From assembly GCA_036787955.1 (NCBI GenBank), contig DAIQOI010000001.1, positions 310,001-374,000 of the forward strand: a stretch of DNA of 64,000 bases. Reading direction: 5' to 3'. The notes below the pieces were generated by a model. That model was not told the origin of the DNA. It ran no database searches and saw only the letters and a list, made by a program, of their open reading frames with translations. Shown here one piece after another: positions 16,545 through 25,344 of this stretch. Within the stretch, counting starts at the first letter, position 1, and every line of letters begins with the position of its first letter. This DNA is from UBA2336 sp036787955. GTDB lineage: Bacteria; Bacteroidota; Bacteroidia; Cytophagales; Cyclobacteriaceae. The position numbers were made by a program, and so were the translations under genes.

Positions 16545-18757
16545 AAAATTTTTGCTTTTTTCTTGTAGTAGTCTTTTCAGCATCGGTATTTGCCCAGGAA
16601 AAAAAATGGCAGGGCAAATTCGAACAACTCGACTACCTGTTGCCCACACCCAATGAGTATCGCACAGGCTCCGGAGCTCCCGGTCCGCGCTACTGGCAGC
16701 AGAAGGCCGATTATGACATCGCTGTGGAATTGAATGATGATAATCAAACCATCAGCGGGAAGGAAACCATTACCTATCACAACAATTCACCCGAAACCCT
16801 CACCTACCTGTGGCTGCAACTCGACCAGAACATTCTGGCCAGGGATAACCTTACTTCAAAAACCGCAGTAACCCAGGTACGCGACTCTGCAGCCGCTAAA
16901 ATGTTGGCCACTTCGCTCGATCTGATAGGCTTCGATGGCGGACACAAGATCAAATCCGTAACCGATGCAACGGGCAAACCGCTGCCCTACACCATTAACT
17001 ATACCATGATGCGTGTGGACCTGCCGCAGCCACTCAGGCCCGGAGAGAAGTATGTGTTCAGTGTGGAGTGGTCGTACAAAATAGGCGACCGGATGATTGA
17101 CGGGCAGCGCAGCGGACTGGAATACTTTCCGGAAGATGGCAACTATGTGTATACCATAGCGCAGTGGTTCCCGCGCATGTGTGTGTTCGATGACGTGAAC
17201 GGATGGCAGAACAAGCAGTTTCTGGGGCGTGGCGAATTTGCCCTGCCCTTTGGCGATTACCGTGTGAAAATAACCGTTCCGGCCGACCACATCGTGGCGG
17301 CCACAGGCACATTGCAAAATGCCGCACAGGTGCTGAACAAAACCGAACTGGAACGCCTGGAACGGGCTAAAACCTCGTTCGATAAACCGGTTATTATTGT
17401 AACACAGGCCGAAGCTGTGCAGAAGGAAAAAAGCCGTTCGCGCGAAAAGAAAACCTGGGAATTTGCAGCCGACAATGTGCGCGACTTTGCCTTTGCTTCT
17501 TCGCGCAAGTTTATCTGGGATGCCATGGCCGTTAAAATTGGCGATAAAACACCGCTGGCCATGTCGTTCTACCCCAAAGAAGGGAACCCGCTGTGGGAGC
17601 GAGAATCCACTAAAGCGGTAAAAAATACGCTCGAAGTGTATTCGCGCATGACGATTGATTACCCTTACCCTGTGGCTATTTCCGTTCATGCCGCTTCCAT
17701 CGGCATGGAGTATCCGATGATTTGCTTCAACTTTGGCAGGCCCAATAAAGACGGCTCTTATTCCGATGCCACCCGTACCCGCATGATTAGTGTGATTATT
17801 CACGAAGTAGGACACAACTTCTTCCCGATGATTATTAACAACGATGAGCGGCAGTGGACCTGGATGGATGAAGGTATCAATAGCTTTGTGCAGCTTGTTA
17901 CGCAGCTGGAGCGCTATCCGAACGACAACTGGACGCGCGGTAAACCTGAACACCTGGTAAGCTATATGAAGGGAGATAAAGACCTTCAACGGCCGCTGAT
18001 GACCAATTCCGAGCAGGTAATACAGTTCGGGGCCGAGCAGTATCAGAAAGCCGCAACTGCCCTGTACATCCTGCGCGAAACCGTGATGGGCCGTGAACTT
18101 TTCGACAAAGCCTTTAAAGAATATGCCAACCGGTGGGCTTTTAAACATCCCATGCCAGCCGACTTCTTCCGCACCATGGAAGATGCCTCGGCTGTTGATC
18201 TGGATTGGTTCTGGCGCGGATGGTTCTATACCACCGACCATGTAGATGTGTCGCTGGATGAGGTAAAATGGTACCGCCTGCGAAGTGAGCAGCCTACGCT
18301 GGAAAAATCAGTTTCGGCAAGGCGCAGCAGCGTATCAGGCGGATCAGCTTCCGGCATGAATCAGGATTTTTCGGCAGGCCCCCAGCCGCTTACCGTGCTG
18401 CCCACGGACGAACGTTTTTACGGGGAGTTCCGCAACCGCCTGGACGATAAGGCCATTATCAGCAAGTTACAGGGCAAAAATTTGTACGAGGTAAAGCTGT
18501 CGAACAAAGGCGGACTGGTCATGCCGGTTATCATAGAGTGGCATTACAAAGACGGCACCAAAGAAATTGAACGCATACCGGCCGAGATATGGCGCACCAA
18601 TGAACAAACGGTAACCAAAGTTTTTGTAAAAGAGAAGGAAGTGGTACGCGTGGTGATTGATCCGAAAAAAGAAACGGCAGACGTGAATGAAACAGACAAC
18701 GTGTTTCCGCGTCAGAGCCAGCCGTCAAGGTTCGATCAGTTTAAACGGGGTAACTGA
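16541..18757 (+). CDS. Secreted M1-family zinc metallopeptidase
   Basis: A 738-residue aminopeptidase-like enzyme with a signal peptide (MKNFCFFLVVVFSASVFAQ). The zinc site is HEVGH at residues 421-425, with the third ligand Glu 18 residues later in WTWMDEGINSF. The exopeptidase loop is GMEYPMICF instead of the usual GAMEN, as in many Bacteroidota relatives. An N-terminal beta saddle domain and a C-terminal helical/beta tail are present. Residues near 600-625 form a Ser/Gly/Arg-rich linker. Coupled to HupE/UreJ upstream. Likely periplasmic or surface peptide turnover; substrate unknown. Confidence 0.9.
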   Translation: MKNFCFFLVVVFSASVFAQEKKWQGKFEQLDYLLPTPNEYRTGSGAPGPRYWQQKADYDIAVELNDDNQTISGKETITYHNNSPETLTYLWLQLDQNILARDNLTSKTAVTQVRDSAAAKMLATSLDLIGFDGGHKIKSVTDATGKPLPYTINYTMMRVDLPQPLRPGEKYVFSVEWSYKIGDRMIDGQRSGLEYFPEDGNYVYTIAQWFPRMCVFDDVNGWQNKQFLGRGEFALPFGDYRVKITVPADHIVAATGTLQNAAQVLNKTELERLERAKTSFDKPVIIVTQAEAVQKEKSRSREKKTWEFAADNVRDFAFASSRKFIWDAMAVKIGDKTPLAMSFYPKEGNPLWERESTKAVKNTLEVYSRMTIDYPYPVAISVHAASIGMEYPMICFNFGRPNKDGSYSDATRTRMISVIIHEVGHNFFPMIINNDERQWTWMDEGINSFVQLVTQLERYPNDNWTRGKPEHLVSYMKGDKDLQRPLMTNSEQVIQFGAEQYQKAATALYILRETVMGRELFDKAFKEYANRWAFKHPMPADFFRTMEDASAVDLDWFWRGWFYTTDHVDVSLDEVKWYRLRSEQPTLEKSVSARRSSVSGGSASGMNQDFSAGPQPLTVLPTDERFYGEFRNRLDDKAIISKLQGKNLYEVKLSNKGGLVMPVIIEWHYKDGTKEIERIPAEIWRTNEQTVTKVFVKEKEVVRVVIDPKKETADVNETDNVFPRQSQPSRFDQFKRGN

Positions 18758-18823
18758 AATCCCCCACGCGGAATTGCCCGCTGTTTGTTACCGGAACGAC
18801 CACATGTATTGCAGTTCTGCTGC

Positions 18824-19627
18824 TTAATCCAGCAGTTCACTTGCCAGAGCATCGAGTGTTTTGCGCAGCAGGTTCCTTATTTTTTCTGCGCGGTGGGGGT
18901 GGTAGTGCCGTTCTTCATCATCCATGTACACTACCTTGCTCATTTCGAGTTGCAGGACATGAATATCACGGCCAGGGCATCCGTAGTGGCGGGTGATGTA
19001 TCCGCCTGAAAAAGGGTGATTATGACTTAGCGAATACCCACCTGCTTCAAGGTTTCGCAAAGCGGTTTCTATCAGGCCGGGTGAGGCCGATGTGCCACCT
19101 GCATCACCCAGGATGAGGTCGGGAAATTTTTCGGGGTGAATGGTGGGCACATGCTGACGGATGGAATGACAATCCCAGAGCAGCACTTTGCCAAATTTTT
19201 GAAGCGTTTCATCGAGCAATTCCCTGAGTTTGCGGTGAAAGGGATTGTAGTATTGGTTAAGCCTGCGTTCAATTTCGGCTACAGGTATTTCCTTTCGTTC
19301 ATCGAGGTACAGCGGTTCACCAAGAAACGTAGTTACCGGGCACAAACCGGTAATGAGCCGGCCGTCTTTGTATAAGGGTGCACCATCGGGGGAGCGGTTC
19401 AGGTCAATAGCCCAGCGGCTGAACACAGCCTGAATTACAGGGATGCCCATATCAGGGGCAAAGTCGTACAGTTGATGCACGAACCAATCGGTATCATCGG
19501 GGAAGGCGAGCAGGTGGGGTTTGATTTCCGCTGCAATTTCAGCAGGGAAAGCGGTTGCGCAATGCGGAATGCTGAGTATTACCGGCAAACGATTGTGCCG
19601 GGGTGCTATAACTTGAAAAGGTTGCAT
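18824..19627 (-). CDS. N-formylglutamate amidohydrolase family protein
   Basis: A 267-residue hydrolase with the family's motifs: ILSIPHCATAFP near the N-terminus, WAIDLNRSPDG, LLWDCHSIRQHVP with metal-binding Asp/His, ILGDAGGTSASP and GGYITRHYG. N-formylglutamate amidohydrolase is the last step of one histidine degradation route. No hut genes are nearby, so the physiological substrate may differ. It starts 3 bp after the stop of a small coiled-coil gene on the same strand. Confidence 0.86.
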   Translation of the reverse strand: MQPFQVIAPRHNRLPVILSIPHCATAFPAEIAAEIKPHLLAFPDDTDWFVHQLYDFAPDMGIPVIQAVFSRWAIDLNRSPDGAPLYKDGRLITGLCPVTTFLGEPLYLDERKEIPVAEIERRLNQYYNPFHRKLRELLDETLQKFGKVLLWDCHSIRQHVPTIHPEKFPDLILGDAGGTSASPGLIETALRNLEAGGYSLSHNHPFSGGYITRHYGCPGRDIHVLQLEMSKVVYMDDEERHYHPHRAEKIRNLLRKTLDALASELLD

Positions 19628-19630
19628 GGA

Positions 19631-19906
19631 TTACCGTGCGGCTTTGCCTTGCTTCATTTGTTCCAGCATCAATAAAGCCTCCTTGCGTTCTTTTTCAGCA
19701 ATCATCAGGGCATTCTTGAGCTCTTCTTCCATTTTTTCCACGCGTTGCACAGCTTCTTCGGCATCGATAATGGCTTCTTCGTACTTGGCTTTCCAGTTTT
19801 CGGTTTCTTTTTCCAGGTAGCGCACGCGGCCCCAGGCGTAGATAGCAAAAGCCGATGACACCACGGCTACCAGGGCGAATATAAGGTTGAGTTTTTTTGC
19901 TTGCAT
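19631..19906 (-). CDS. Small membrane-anchored coiled-coil protein
   Basis: A 91-residue protein with one N-terminal membrane helix (LIFALVAVVSSAFAIYAW) followed by a charged heptad-rich coiled coil of about 60 residues (ENWKAKYEEAIIDAEEAVQRVEKMEEELKN...). No recognised domain. It resembles in size and layout the 84-residue gene at 21990-22244; the two bracket the AT-rich DUF262 gene. The stop is 3 bp before the amidohydrolase start. Confidence 0.65.
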   Translation of the reverse strand: MQAKKLNLIFALVAVVSSAFAIYAWGRVRYLEKETENWKAKYEEAIIDAEEAVQRVEKMEEELKNALMIAEKERKEALLMLEQMKQGKAAR

Positions 19907-19939
19907 TGATTTGTATGATTAGGCTCTAATTTTAATTTC

Positions 19940-21724
19940 TTATAATTTAAAATAATAATCCTTTATTTTTTTCGAAATAAGTTTTCTTCTTAACATCAAA
20001 AAGTGGTCAAAATCATTAAGCGTCATTTCCATAAATTCTTCCGGGATACAATTCATTTTCAAATTTTGGAGTAATTCCTCTTCTGAGGAAATACCGGTTA
20101 ATTGTTTTTTGTTTTGCTTTATTTGGTTTTTGATGCTATCAAAGTATTCCTTCGGTGATTTCTTGCCTATTTTGATATTGATTTCTGATTGCATGTATGC
20201 ATAGTTAGCAATCTGATTATATTTTCTTTTGTCAAAACCATTTTTTTTCAGATAGTCTTTTGGAAATAAATGATGTATATCACCACGATGCAGAATCAAA
20301 TCAGCAACCAGAATATCTTTGGATAGAAATCCTTTGTCATGGGCTTTAACCTGGGCAGCTAAAAATACCTGAAAGTAGGGACTACTGGCTACTGAACTGT
20401 CTAAACTTTGTGGTAAAGATGCATTCCAAAAGGAATCGGATAATTCTGCTTCTTCTCTTTCCCTTAAAATTTCTGCAAAGGGTTTAGTTGAAATTTGTTT
20501 AATGTCGAAATCAAATTTGCTTTCGGGCGATCCAGAATAACGACTGGTTAAAATTGAGTAAACAAGCCATCTTCTCACATAGCTTTCAATTTCTGCAGGA
20601 TTTATTTCAAATTCTTTCAGCTTTAAAAAGATGATGTAAGCAAAATTCAGGGCATTTTGGGAACGAATTAAATCAGGTGAAATAAAGCCAGCAGATTTAA
20701 CGATCATCAGGAATCTTTTAAAATTGGTTTCGTTGACAAAATTTAAAATCCCCTTTTTTAAAATCCCGAATGACTCCTTTGCTATTTCTGCCTCAAATGT
20801 TCTGGTTTCAAAATTTCGGCCGGATAAAAGACTAACTAAATCAGACAATCTTCCCCTATTAAATTGAGAAGTAAAAGCAACCCGAATCAAATCGGTATAA
20901 TCAGGATCATAGATATTATCATTTTCGTTTTTTAGCCATTGTATTTTAGAAAAAAGATCGGTTTTCGAAAATTCTTCATCATTATCAACAATATGTTTGT
21001 AAAATTCAGGCGCAATAGCAAGGTGGCAGAAATAATCAATTGTCTTTCTAAGTAAATTTCCTCCGTACTCCGTGTCTGCTGCAATTTTACTCATTGCAAA
21101 GTCAGCCTGACTTAAAACAACCCCTTTGGAATTAATACGAATAAAGATCTCAGTAACAGTTTCAATATCAAGGTCGGGTGAGAGCTCGATTAGTCCGATT
21201 TGTTTCTTAGGAATATTCACGAGAGCAGTAATGGATTTCTCAATTACTTCTTCTTTAATTTCAGGATTTATTTTCGTATATTCCCTGATAGTTTTTAACA
21301 CACTTCCTTTCATGACTTCTGAAATATCCGGAAGCCATGTCTTGTCTTTCAGTATGGCAGGATTTTGAACCTCAAATTTTTCTTCAATAGGATTGAACGC
21401 AATTTTGATGCGAGTACGCTTATAATTTTTATCAATGACATAGTGGCCAAGAATTGCAGCTGTCAGAGCTGTTACACGTTGTTGACCATCAATCAATACC
21501 TTTTTGCCCTCACTCAAACTGCCATCTTTAAGTCTAACATTGGGATTTTTCCATGCAATAATGTAACCTACAGGATAACCTTGATATAAACTGTCCATTA
21601 AATCCCGAACCTTCGAAGAGTTCCAGACAAATGGCCTCTGGATTTCGGGAATAGCTATCTCACCTGAATTAACCCAGGTCAAAACAGTTTCAATTAAATG
21701 CTGATTGACTGAATATTTCTGCAT
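19940..21724 (-). CDS. DUF262/HNH protein, GmrSD-like restriction endonuclease
   Basis: A 594-residue protein. The N-terminal DUF262 domain has IPEIQRPFVW (about 25-34) and the nuclease motif DGQQR (79-83, in VLIDGQQRVTAL). The C-terminus has an HNH-type DUF1524 signature: DIHHLFPKDYL near 482-492, with NQIANYAYMQSEINIKIG after it. DUF262-DUF1524 proteins include the GmrSD and BrxU type IV restriction enzymes that cut modified phage DNA. The gene is visibly richer in A+T than its neighbours and stands alone without a methylase, which suits a type IV enzyme and recent acquisition. ATG 21724 is used; a GTG one codon upstream is possible. The defence role is inferred from the family. Confidence 0.85.
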   Translation of the reverse strand: MQKYSVNQHLIETVLTWVNSGEIAIPEIQRPFVWNSSKVRDLMDSLYQGYPVGYIIAWKNPNVRLKDGSLSEGKKVLIDGQQRVTALTAAILGHYVIDKNYKRTRIKIAFNPIEEKFEVQNPAILKDKTWLPDISEVMKGSVLKTIREYTKINPEIKEEVIEKSITALVNIPKKQIGLIELSPDLDIETVTEIFIRINSKGVVLSQADFAMSKIAADTEYGGNLLRKTIDYFCHLAIAPEFYKHIVDNDEEFSKTDLFSKIQWLKNENDNIYDPDYTDLIRVAFTSQFNRGRLSDLVSLLSGRNFETRTFEAEIAKESFGILKKGILNFVNETNFKRFLMIVKSAGFISPDLIRSQNALNFAYIIFLKLKEFEINPAEIESYVRRWLVYSILTSRYSGSPESKFDFDIKQISTKPFAEILREREEAELSDSFWNASLPQSLDSSVASSPYFQVFLAAQVKAHDKGFLSKDILVADLILHRGDIHHLFPKDYLKKNGFDKRKYNQIANYAYMQSEINIKIGKKSPKEYFDSIKNQIKQNKKQLTGISSEEELLQNLKMNCIPEEFMEMTLNDFDHFLMLRRKLISKKIKDYYFKL

Positions 21725-21727
21725 CAC

Positions 21728-21989
21728 TTCCTTTGTGTTTAAATATTAACAGGTGATAAATATACCTAAATGAGTATGAAAGCGACTTATATAACTGGGA
21801 TTCTGGACCGCATAACTCCAAACGCTCTGCTGCTGCTGTGTCCGATCCTCTCCTACCTCTGCCAGACCACAAATTAATCTAGTCGATGTCGGAAGATATT
21901 GTAAATGAACAAAATGATGCATAAAAGCAGCGTGACTCAGGACTACTGAGTAGCTAAAAGACGAAATTAAAATCTATCAAGGTTTATAA
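21728..21989. other. 262-bp gene-free spacer upstream of the DUF262 gene
   Basis: The stretch is heterogeneous. An AT-rich part next to the DUF262 start is followed by a distinct GC-rich block (about 21793-21870), then more AT-rich sequence. It also has a 6-bp inverted repeat ACTCAG-N5-CTGAGT (21935-21951) that overlaps the odd palindrome CTACT-G-AGTAG. I found no convincing gene or tRNA. A 60-codon minus-strand frame exists but has no family look. It may mark one edge of the DUF262 insertion. Confidence 0.4.
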
Positions 21990-22244
21990 TTAATGCTTTA
22001 AGGCCCTTTTCTCCAGTTCCAGTCGGATTTTCTGTACAGCCTCCTTCTCTTTCTCCAAAGCCATGCGCAGGCGAGCGGCCTCAGCACGCGCTGCGTTGGC
22101 CTCTTCTTGCAGCGTTTTAATCTGGCGGTATAAGTCCTGAACCTTTTCGCGCTGCACACGCGCTTCGTGACGTTGGGTGTAGCCGTAGTAAAAAGCAAAA
22201 CCCGCCAGCAGAAACATGACCACCGACCGAACTTTGTGTTTCAT
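21990..22244 (-). CDS. Small membrane-anchored coiled-coil protein
   Basis: An 84-residue protein: one N-terminal membrane helix (VVMFLLAGFAFYYGYTQR) and a long Glu/Ala/Arg-rich coiled coil (LYRQIKTLQEEANAARAEAARLRMALEKEKEAVQKI). It has no known domain. It has the same architecture as the 91-residue gene at 19631-19906 and may be its paralogue. It is the last gene of the minus-strand row that begins at recG, 37 bp after the NagZ-like gene. Confidence 0.65.
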   Translation of the reverse strand: MKHKVRSVVMFLLAGFAFYYGYTQRHEARVQREKVQDLYRQIKTLQEEANAARAEAARLRMALEKEKEAVQKIRLELEKRALKH

Positions 22245-22281
22245 ATACTTTTCTTTAAGCTGAGTGTGATAAAGTTAGGTA

Positions 22282-23532
22282 TTATTTATCCTTTTTACGC
22301 CTGGAAGACTTCTTTTCTTCCCGCACGCTTTCCTTCATTTCTGATTTCAGCTTTTGCAACTCTGTTTTCAGTTCGGCCAGTTCCGCCATCAGCCCGCCGA
22401 GGTCCTCTGTTTCTCTGGCGCCAGGCCTTTCGGTTTGAATACTTGCCGGGTATAATTTTCTTTTTAGCCTCATGATGCGCCTGTACGATTCGTCAATGCG
22501 TTGCTCACTGATAATGCCTTTTTCTACAAAGGTTCGGATGATGCGGTGTACCCGGTCCACCGTACGCTCTTCGCTGCCGGGCAGGTTATTGGAAAAGCAC
22601 AGAATATCTACTCCGGCCTGAATGGCCAGACGAATGGCTTCTTCCAGTCCGTAATGTTTGGTGATGGCCTGCATCTGCATGTCATCGGAAAACACCACAC
22701 CTTTAAAGTTCATCTGTTTTCTTAACAGGCTGTCGACCATACGCGATGAGAGTGTGCCGGGGAGGCCTTTGGGGTCAAGACGCATGTTGACAATATGCGC
22801 AGTCATAATGGCATCAACCAGCCCCTGTTCCAGTAGTTTGCGGTAGGGAATCAGTTCGGCTTCGGTCCAGGTTTTGGTTACATCGGCCATGCCGTAGTGC
22901 GAGTCGGCCAGCGAACTGCCGTGACCGGGGAAGTGCTTTAGCACGGTGAGCACATTCATACGGTGATGCGCCCGTATGAACGTTGCTGCGCGCCTGGCCA
23001 CTGTGTCGGGTTGTGCTGAAAAAGCCCGGCCGTATCCGTAAATAACTGTGTTGGCAGGATTAATACCCAGATCAATGCAGGGAGCAAGGTTCACATTAAT
23101 TCCAAGGCCTGCCAGCGTAGAGGCAATGGCTTCGGCATAAAATCGCGTAGAGTCGTCTGAAATGCCCATTTCCTGTGCCGTAATGGTGCGTGGAAAGCCA
23201 TACCGGTCTTTCAGGCGGTTTACCTTACCCCCTTCCTGATCGATGGTAACCAACAAGGGTATAGGAGCAGCCTGCTGGTAGGTCCAGATAATTTTTTTCA
23301 GGGCTATAAATGCCGCAGCCGACTTCGGGATATTTTTTTCAAACAGAATAATAGAACCTGCCTTGCCTTTGCGCACCTCTTCCAGTACAGTGGTATCTAC
23401 TTCCGCTTTTGGGAAGCCAATTAAAATCATCTGTCCGATTTTAATGTCCAGGCTGTCTTGTGCCGTTGCGATTACGGCCAGGCCAAGGGCTGCCGCAACG
23501 AACAGGGTTGTTTTGAGATTACATTTTATCAT
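22282..23532 (-). CDS. Glycoside hydrolase family 3 (NagZ-like beta-N-acetylhexosaminidase)
   Basis: A 416-residue secreted enzyme with a signal peptide (about 24 residues). Its single GH3 barrel has LLVTIDQEGGKVNRL near 95, the KHFPGHG loop at 199-205 with the following DSHYG (Asp/His general acid-base pair of NagZ), and VFSDDMQM near 280 carrying the nucleophile Asp. NagZ removes GlcNAc from muropeptides. The last 40 residues are a Lys/Glu coiled coil ending in a basic tail (SSRRKKDK), not part of the catalytic fold. The start overlaps the PBP4 gene by 14 bp, consistent with a shared cell-wall role. Confidence 0.87.
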   Translation of the reverse strand: MIKCNLKTTLFVAAALGLAVIATAQDSLDIKIGQMILIGFPKAEVDTTVLEEVRKGKAGSIILFEKNIPKSAAAFIALKKIIWTYQQAAPIPLLVTIDQEGGKVNRLKDRYGFPRTITAQEMGISDDSTRFYAEAIASTLAGLGINVNLAPCIDLGINPANTVIYGYGRAFSAQPDTVARRAATFIRAHHRMNVLTVLKHFPGHGSSLADSHYGMADVTKTWTEAELIPYRKLLEQGLVDAIMTAHIVNMRLDPKGLPGTLSSRMVDSLLRKQMNFKGVVFSDDMQMQAITKHYGLEEAIRLAIQAGVDILCFSNNLPGSEERTVDRVHRIIRTFVEKGIISEQRIDESYRRIMRLKRKLYPASIQTERPGARETEDLGGLMAELAELKTELQKLKSEMKESVREEKKSSRRKKDK

Positions 23533-24811
23533 AAATGTGCTTCAAAATTTTTTCCATTTGTTTTCTAAGCTCACTAACCGGGGCCACATAGTTGCTGTTC
23601 ATAAAGCTGAATATTAATATCCGGTTTTTGCGGGTGATTAAAAATCCGCTCAGGCAGTGATTATTGCTCAGGGTGCCTGTTTTACCATACACATAAGGTT
23701 TTTCAGCCCCGTACCAGTTGCGCAGTGTGCCTGATTTTCCCCCGGCCGCCAATAATGCAAACAGCCGGTTGTATGAAACCCGGCTGCTTACTTTTTCCCA
23801 GAGATAAACCATGTTTCGTGGTGTGGTGAGGTTATAACGCGACAGCCCGGATCCATCTACCCATATCAGTTTATCAGGTAAGCTGCTCAGGTGGGTATTT
23901 AGCATGTAGCGGATGGCTGCTTCGGGTTTAAGTGAATCGGTCAATATCCAGCCGCACATCATCAGCAGTTGTTCGCTGATGAAGTTGTCGCTCTCCTGCA
24001 TCATGGTTTTGTACAGGCTGTCGGCGGGCACGCTGTAAATAAGGTGCGCCCGGCTCCAGTCGCGCTGTTCCGGCAATAACGCCACCCGTTTTTTCAGGGT
24101 GTCGGCAAGCAGGTCGGCTACCACTACAGGGGTGGGTTTAAAGGGTATTTCCCAGGTCTCAGGGCGGGGAGTGTTTTTCCCGGGTGCGTAGTCCAGCCAG
24201 TTGGTTCCGAAGTCGCGAATAACCTGTGTGCGATCCAGGCTGTCGGTTAGCCGGAAGTATTTTTTAAAATAAGCCGGAAATACATGGGCTTTGCCTGAAG
24301 GTGCCCGGCTGAGGGTAAAATAGTTTCCGTATGCGGGGAACGACGATCGCTCAACGGAGTAACTGTGCCGGTAATCGCTCCATGCCCAGCCTGGCCCCAG
24401 CGGGGTGGTGTACATGGGGTTATCGGCAAGGTAGAGTTCGCCCGGAAAGGATTTGAGCAAATCAAGAACGCGCGATGAATGATGGGTTTCGGAGTAAAGA
24501 AATGACGGGTCAGCTGTTCCGCGGAAGATGAGGGAGTCATTCTGAACCTGGTACTGCAGGGCGGGGACAGAATCACCCAATATTGTCAGCGCGGTGTAAA
24601 AAGTGAGTACTTTGGTATTGGATGCCGGTGTGAAATACCGGTTGCCCTTATAGCTTGCCAGTGTTTTTTTCTTCTGTGTGTCATACAGCACAAATCCTGC
24701 ATGGTGATGAAACTGATTTTCCAGATTGCGGAAGGTGCGGTTTATTGCCACGCGCGATACGGGCGAACAGGCAGTTATGAGCGCAACAATCAGCAGGGAG
24801 ATGTACCTCAT
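23519..24811 (-). CDS. dacB: D-alanyl-D-alanine carboxypeptidase, PBP4 (DacB) family lipoprotein
   Basis: A 430-residue class C penicillin-binding protein. The N-terminus is a lipoprotein signal (ALITACS, Cys15). The serine-peptidase triad motifs are SNTK at 64-67 (SxxK), SDN in MQESDNFISEQL and KTG in VYGKTGTLSNN. PBP4 enzymes trim or cut peptidoglycan cross-links in the periplasm. It overlaps the GH3 gene downstream by 14 bp and the DinB-like gene upstream by 4 bp, so it lies inside the recG-led operon. Confidence 0.9.
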   Translation of the reverse strand: MRYISLLIVALITACSPVSRVAINRTFRNLENQFHHHAGFVLYDTQKKKTLASYKGNRYFTPASNTKVLTFYTALTILGDSVPALQYQVQNDSLIFRGTADPSFLYSETHHSSRVLDLLKSFPGELYLADNPMYTTPLGPGWAWSDYRHSYSVERSSFPAYGNYFTLSRAPSGKAHVFPAYFKKYFRLTDSLDRTQVIRDFGTNWLDYAPGKNTPRPETWEIPFKPTPVVVADLLADTLKKRVALLPEQRDWSRAHLIYSVPADSLYKTMMQESDNFISEQLLMMCGWILTDSLKPEAAIRYMLNTHLSSLPDKLIWVDGSGLSRYNLTTPRNMVYLWEKVSSRVSYNRLFALLAAGGKSGTLRNWYGAEKPYVYGKTGTLSNNHCLSGFLITRKNRILIFSFMNSNYVAPVSELRKQMEKILKHIYDKM

Positions 24812-25323
24812 ATTCCGTACCTCGACTTCAAAACTTCAAGGTGATGCAGCTCATGACCGGCAATGATGTAGCCCAGGTTCAATACAGATACAAGGTTGTT
24901 GTTGGCCTTGCCGGACCGGCTGAGCATTTCAGGGGTAAAAGAATTAAACAAATCGAAGGTTGTAACCCTGAGCCGATGCAGTTCATCAATAAGCTGTTTG
25001 AGCGTACGGGCATGTGCATTCGACTCGGGTGTATATTGAACTTCGTCAAAGCCGGGCAGTTCGGTTTTGTCGTTGCGTGCAAAGCGCAAGGCGCGGTAGG
25101 CAAATATCCGCTCGGCATCCTGAATGTGGCAAAGCACTTCCTTCACGGTCCATTTGCCGGGTGCATAGGCGTATATGCCTTTTTCTTCCGGCACGGATTG
25201 TAAAACTTTGTTAAGTTGCTCGTGGGAGTAGCGCAACGCCTCCGCGAGGGAAAGGTGAGCCACATGTCCTACATAACCGGCATAGAAAGCTGGCAGTGTT
25301 GCGTAATCGGGTGAGGTGTTCAT
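24808..25323 (-). CDS. DinB-like four-helix-bundle protein
   Basis: A 171-residue protein with the DinB_2-type metal-site residues: KWTVKEVLCHIQDAERIFAYRALRFAR (His about 66) and a C-terminal GHELHHLEVLKSRYG carrying the other His ligands. It differs clearly from the DinB-like protein at 13194, so they are not recent duplicates. Likely cytosolic; function unknown. It overlaps the PBP4 gene by 4 bp. Confidence 0.82.
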   Translation of the reverse strand: MNTSPDYATLPAFYAGYVGHVAHLSLAEALRYSHEQLNKVLQSVPEEKGIYAYAPGKWTVKEVLCHIQDAERIFAYRALRFARNDKTELPGFDEVQYTPESNAHARTLKQLIDELHRLRVTTFDLFNSFTPEMLSRSGKANNNLVSVLNLGYIIAGHELHHLEVLKSRYGI

Positions 25324-25344
25324 GGTGCAAGATAATTACTTATT

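Noticed and set aside
16856..18241. Long minus-strand open frame (461 codons) antisense to the M1 peptidase
   Set aside because: It is the shadow of a well-supported peptidase with HEVGH motif; its translation is Phe/His/Gly rich with no family features.
21793..21870. tRNA or tRNA fragment in the DUF262 spacer
   Set aside because: A TpsiC-like stretch can be imagined, but no cloverleaf with an acceptor stem forms by eye.
13194..25323. Recent duplication of the two DinB-like genes
   Set aside because: Sequences around the His ligands differ strongly; they are distant members of one superfamily.
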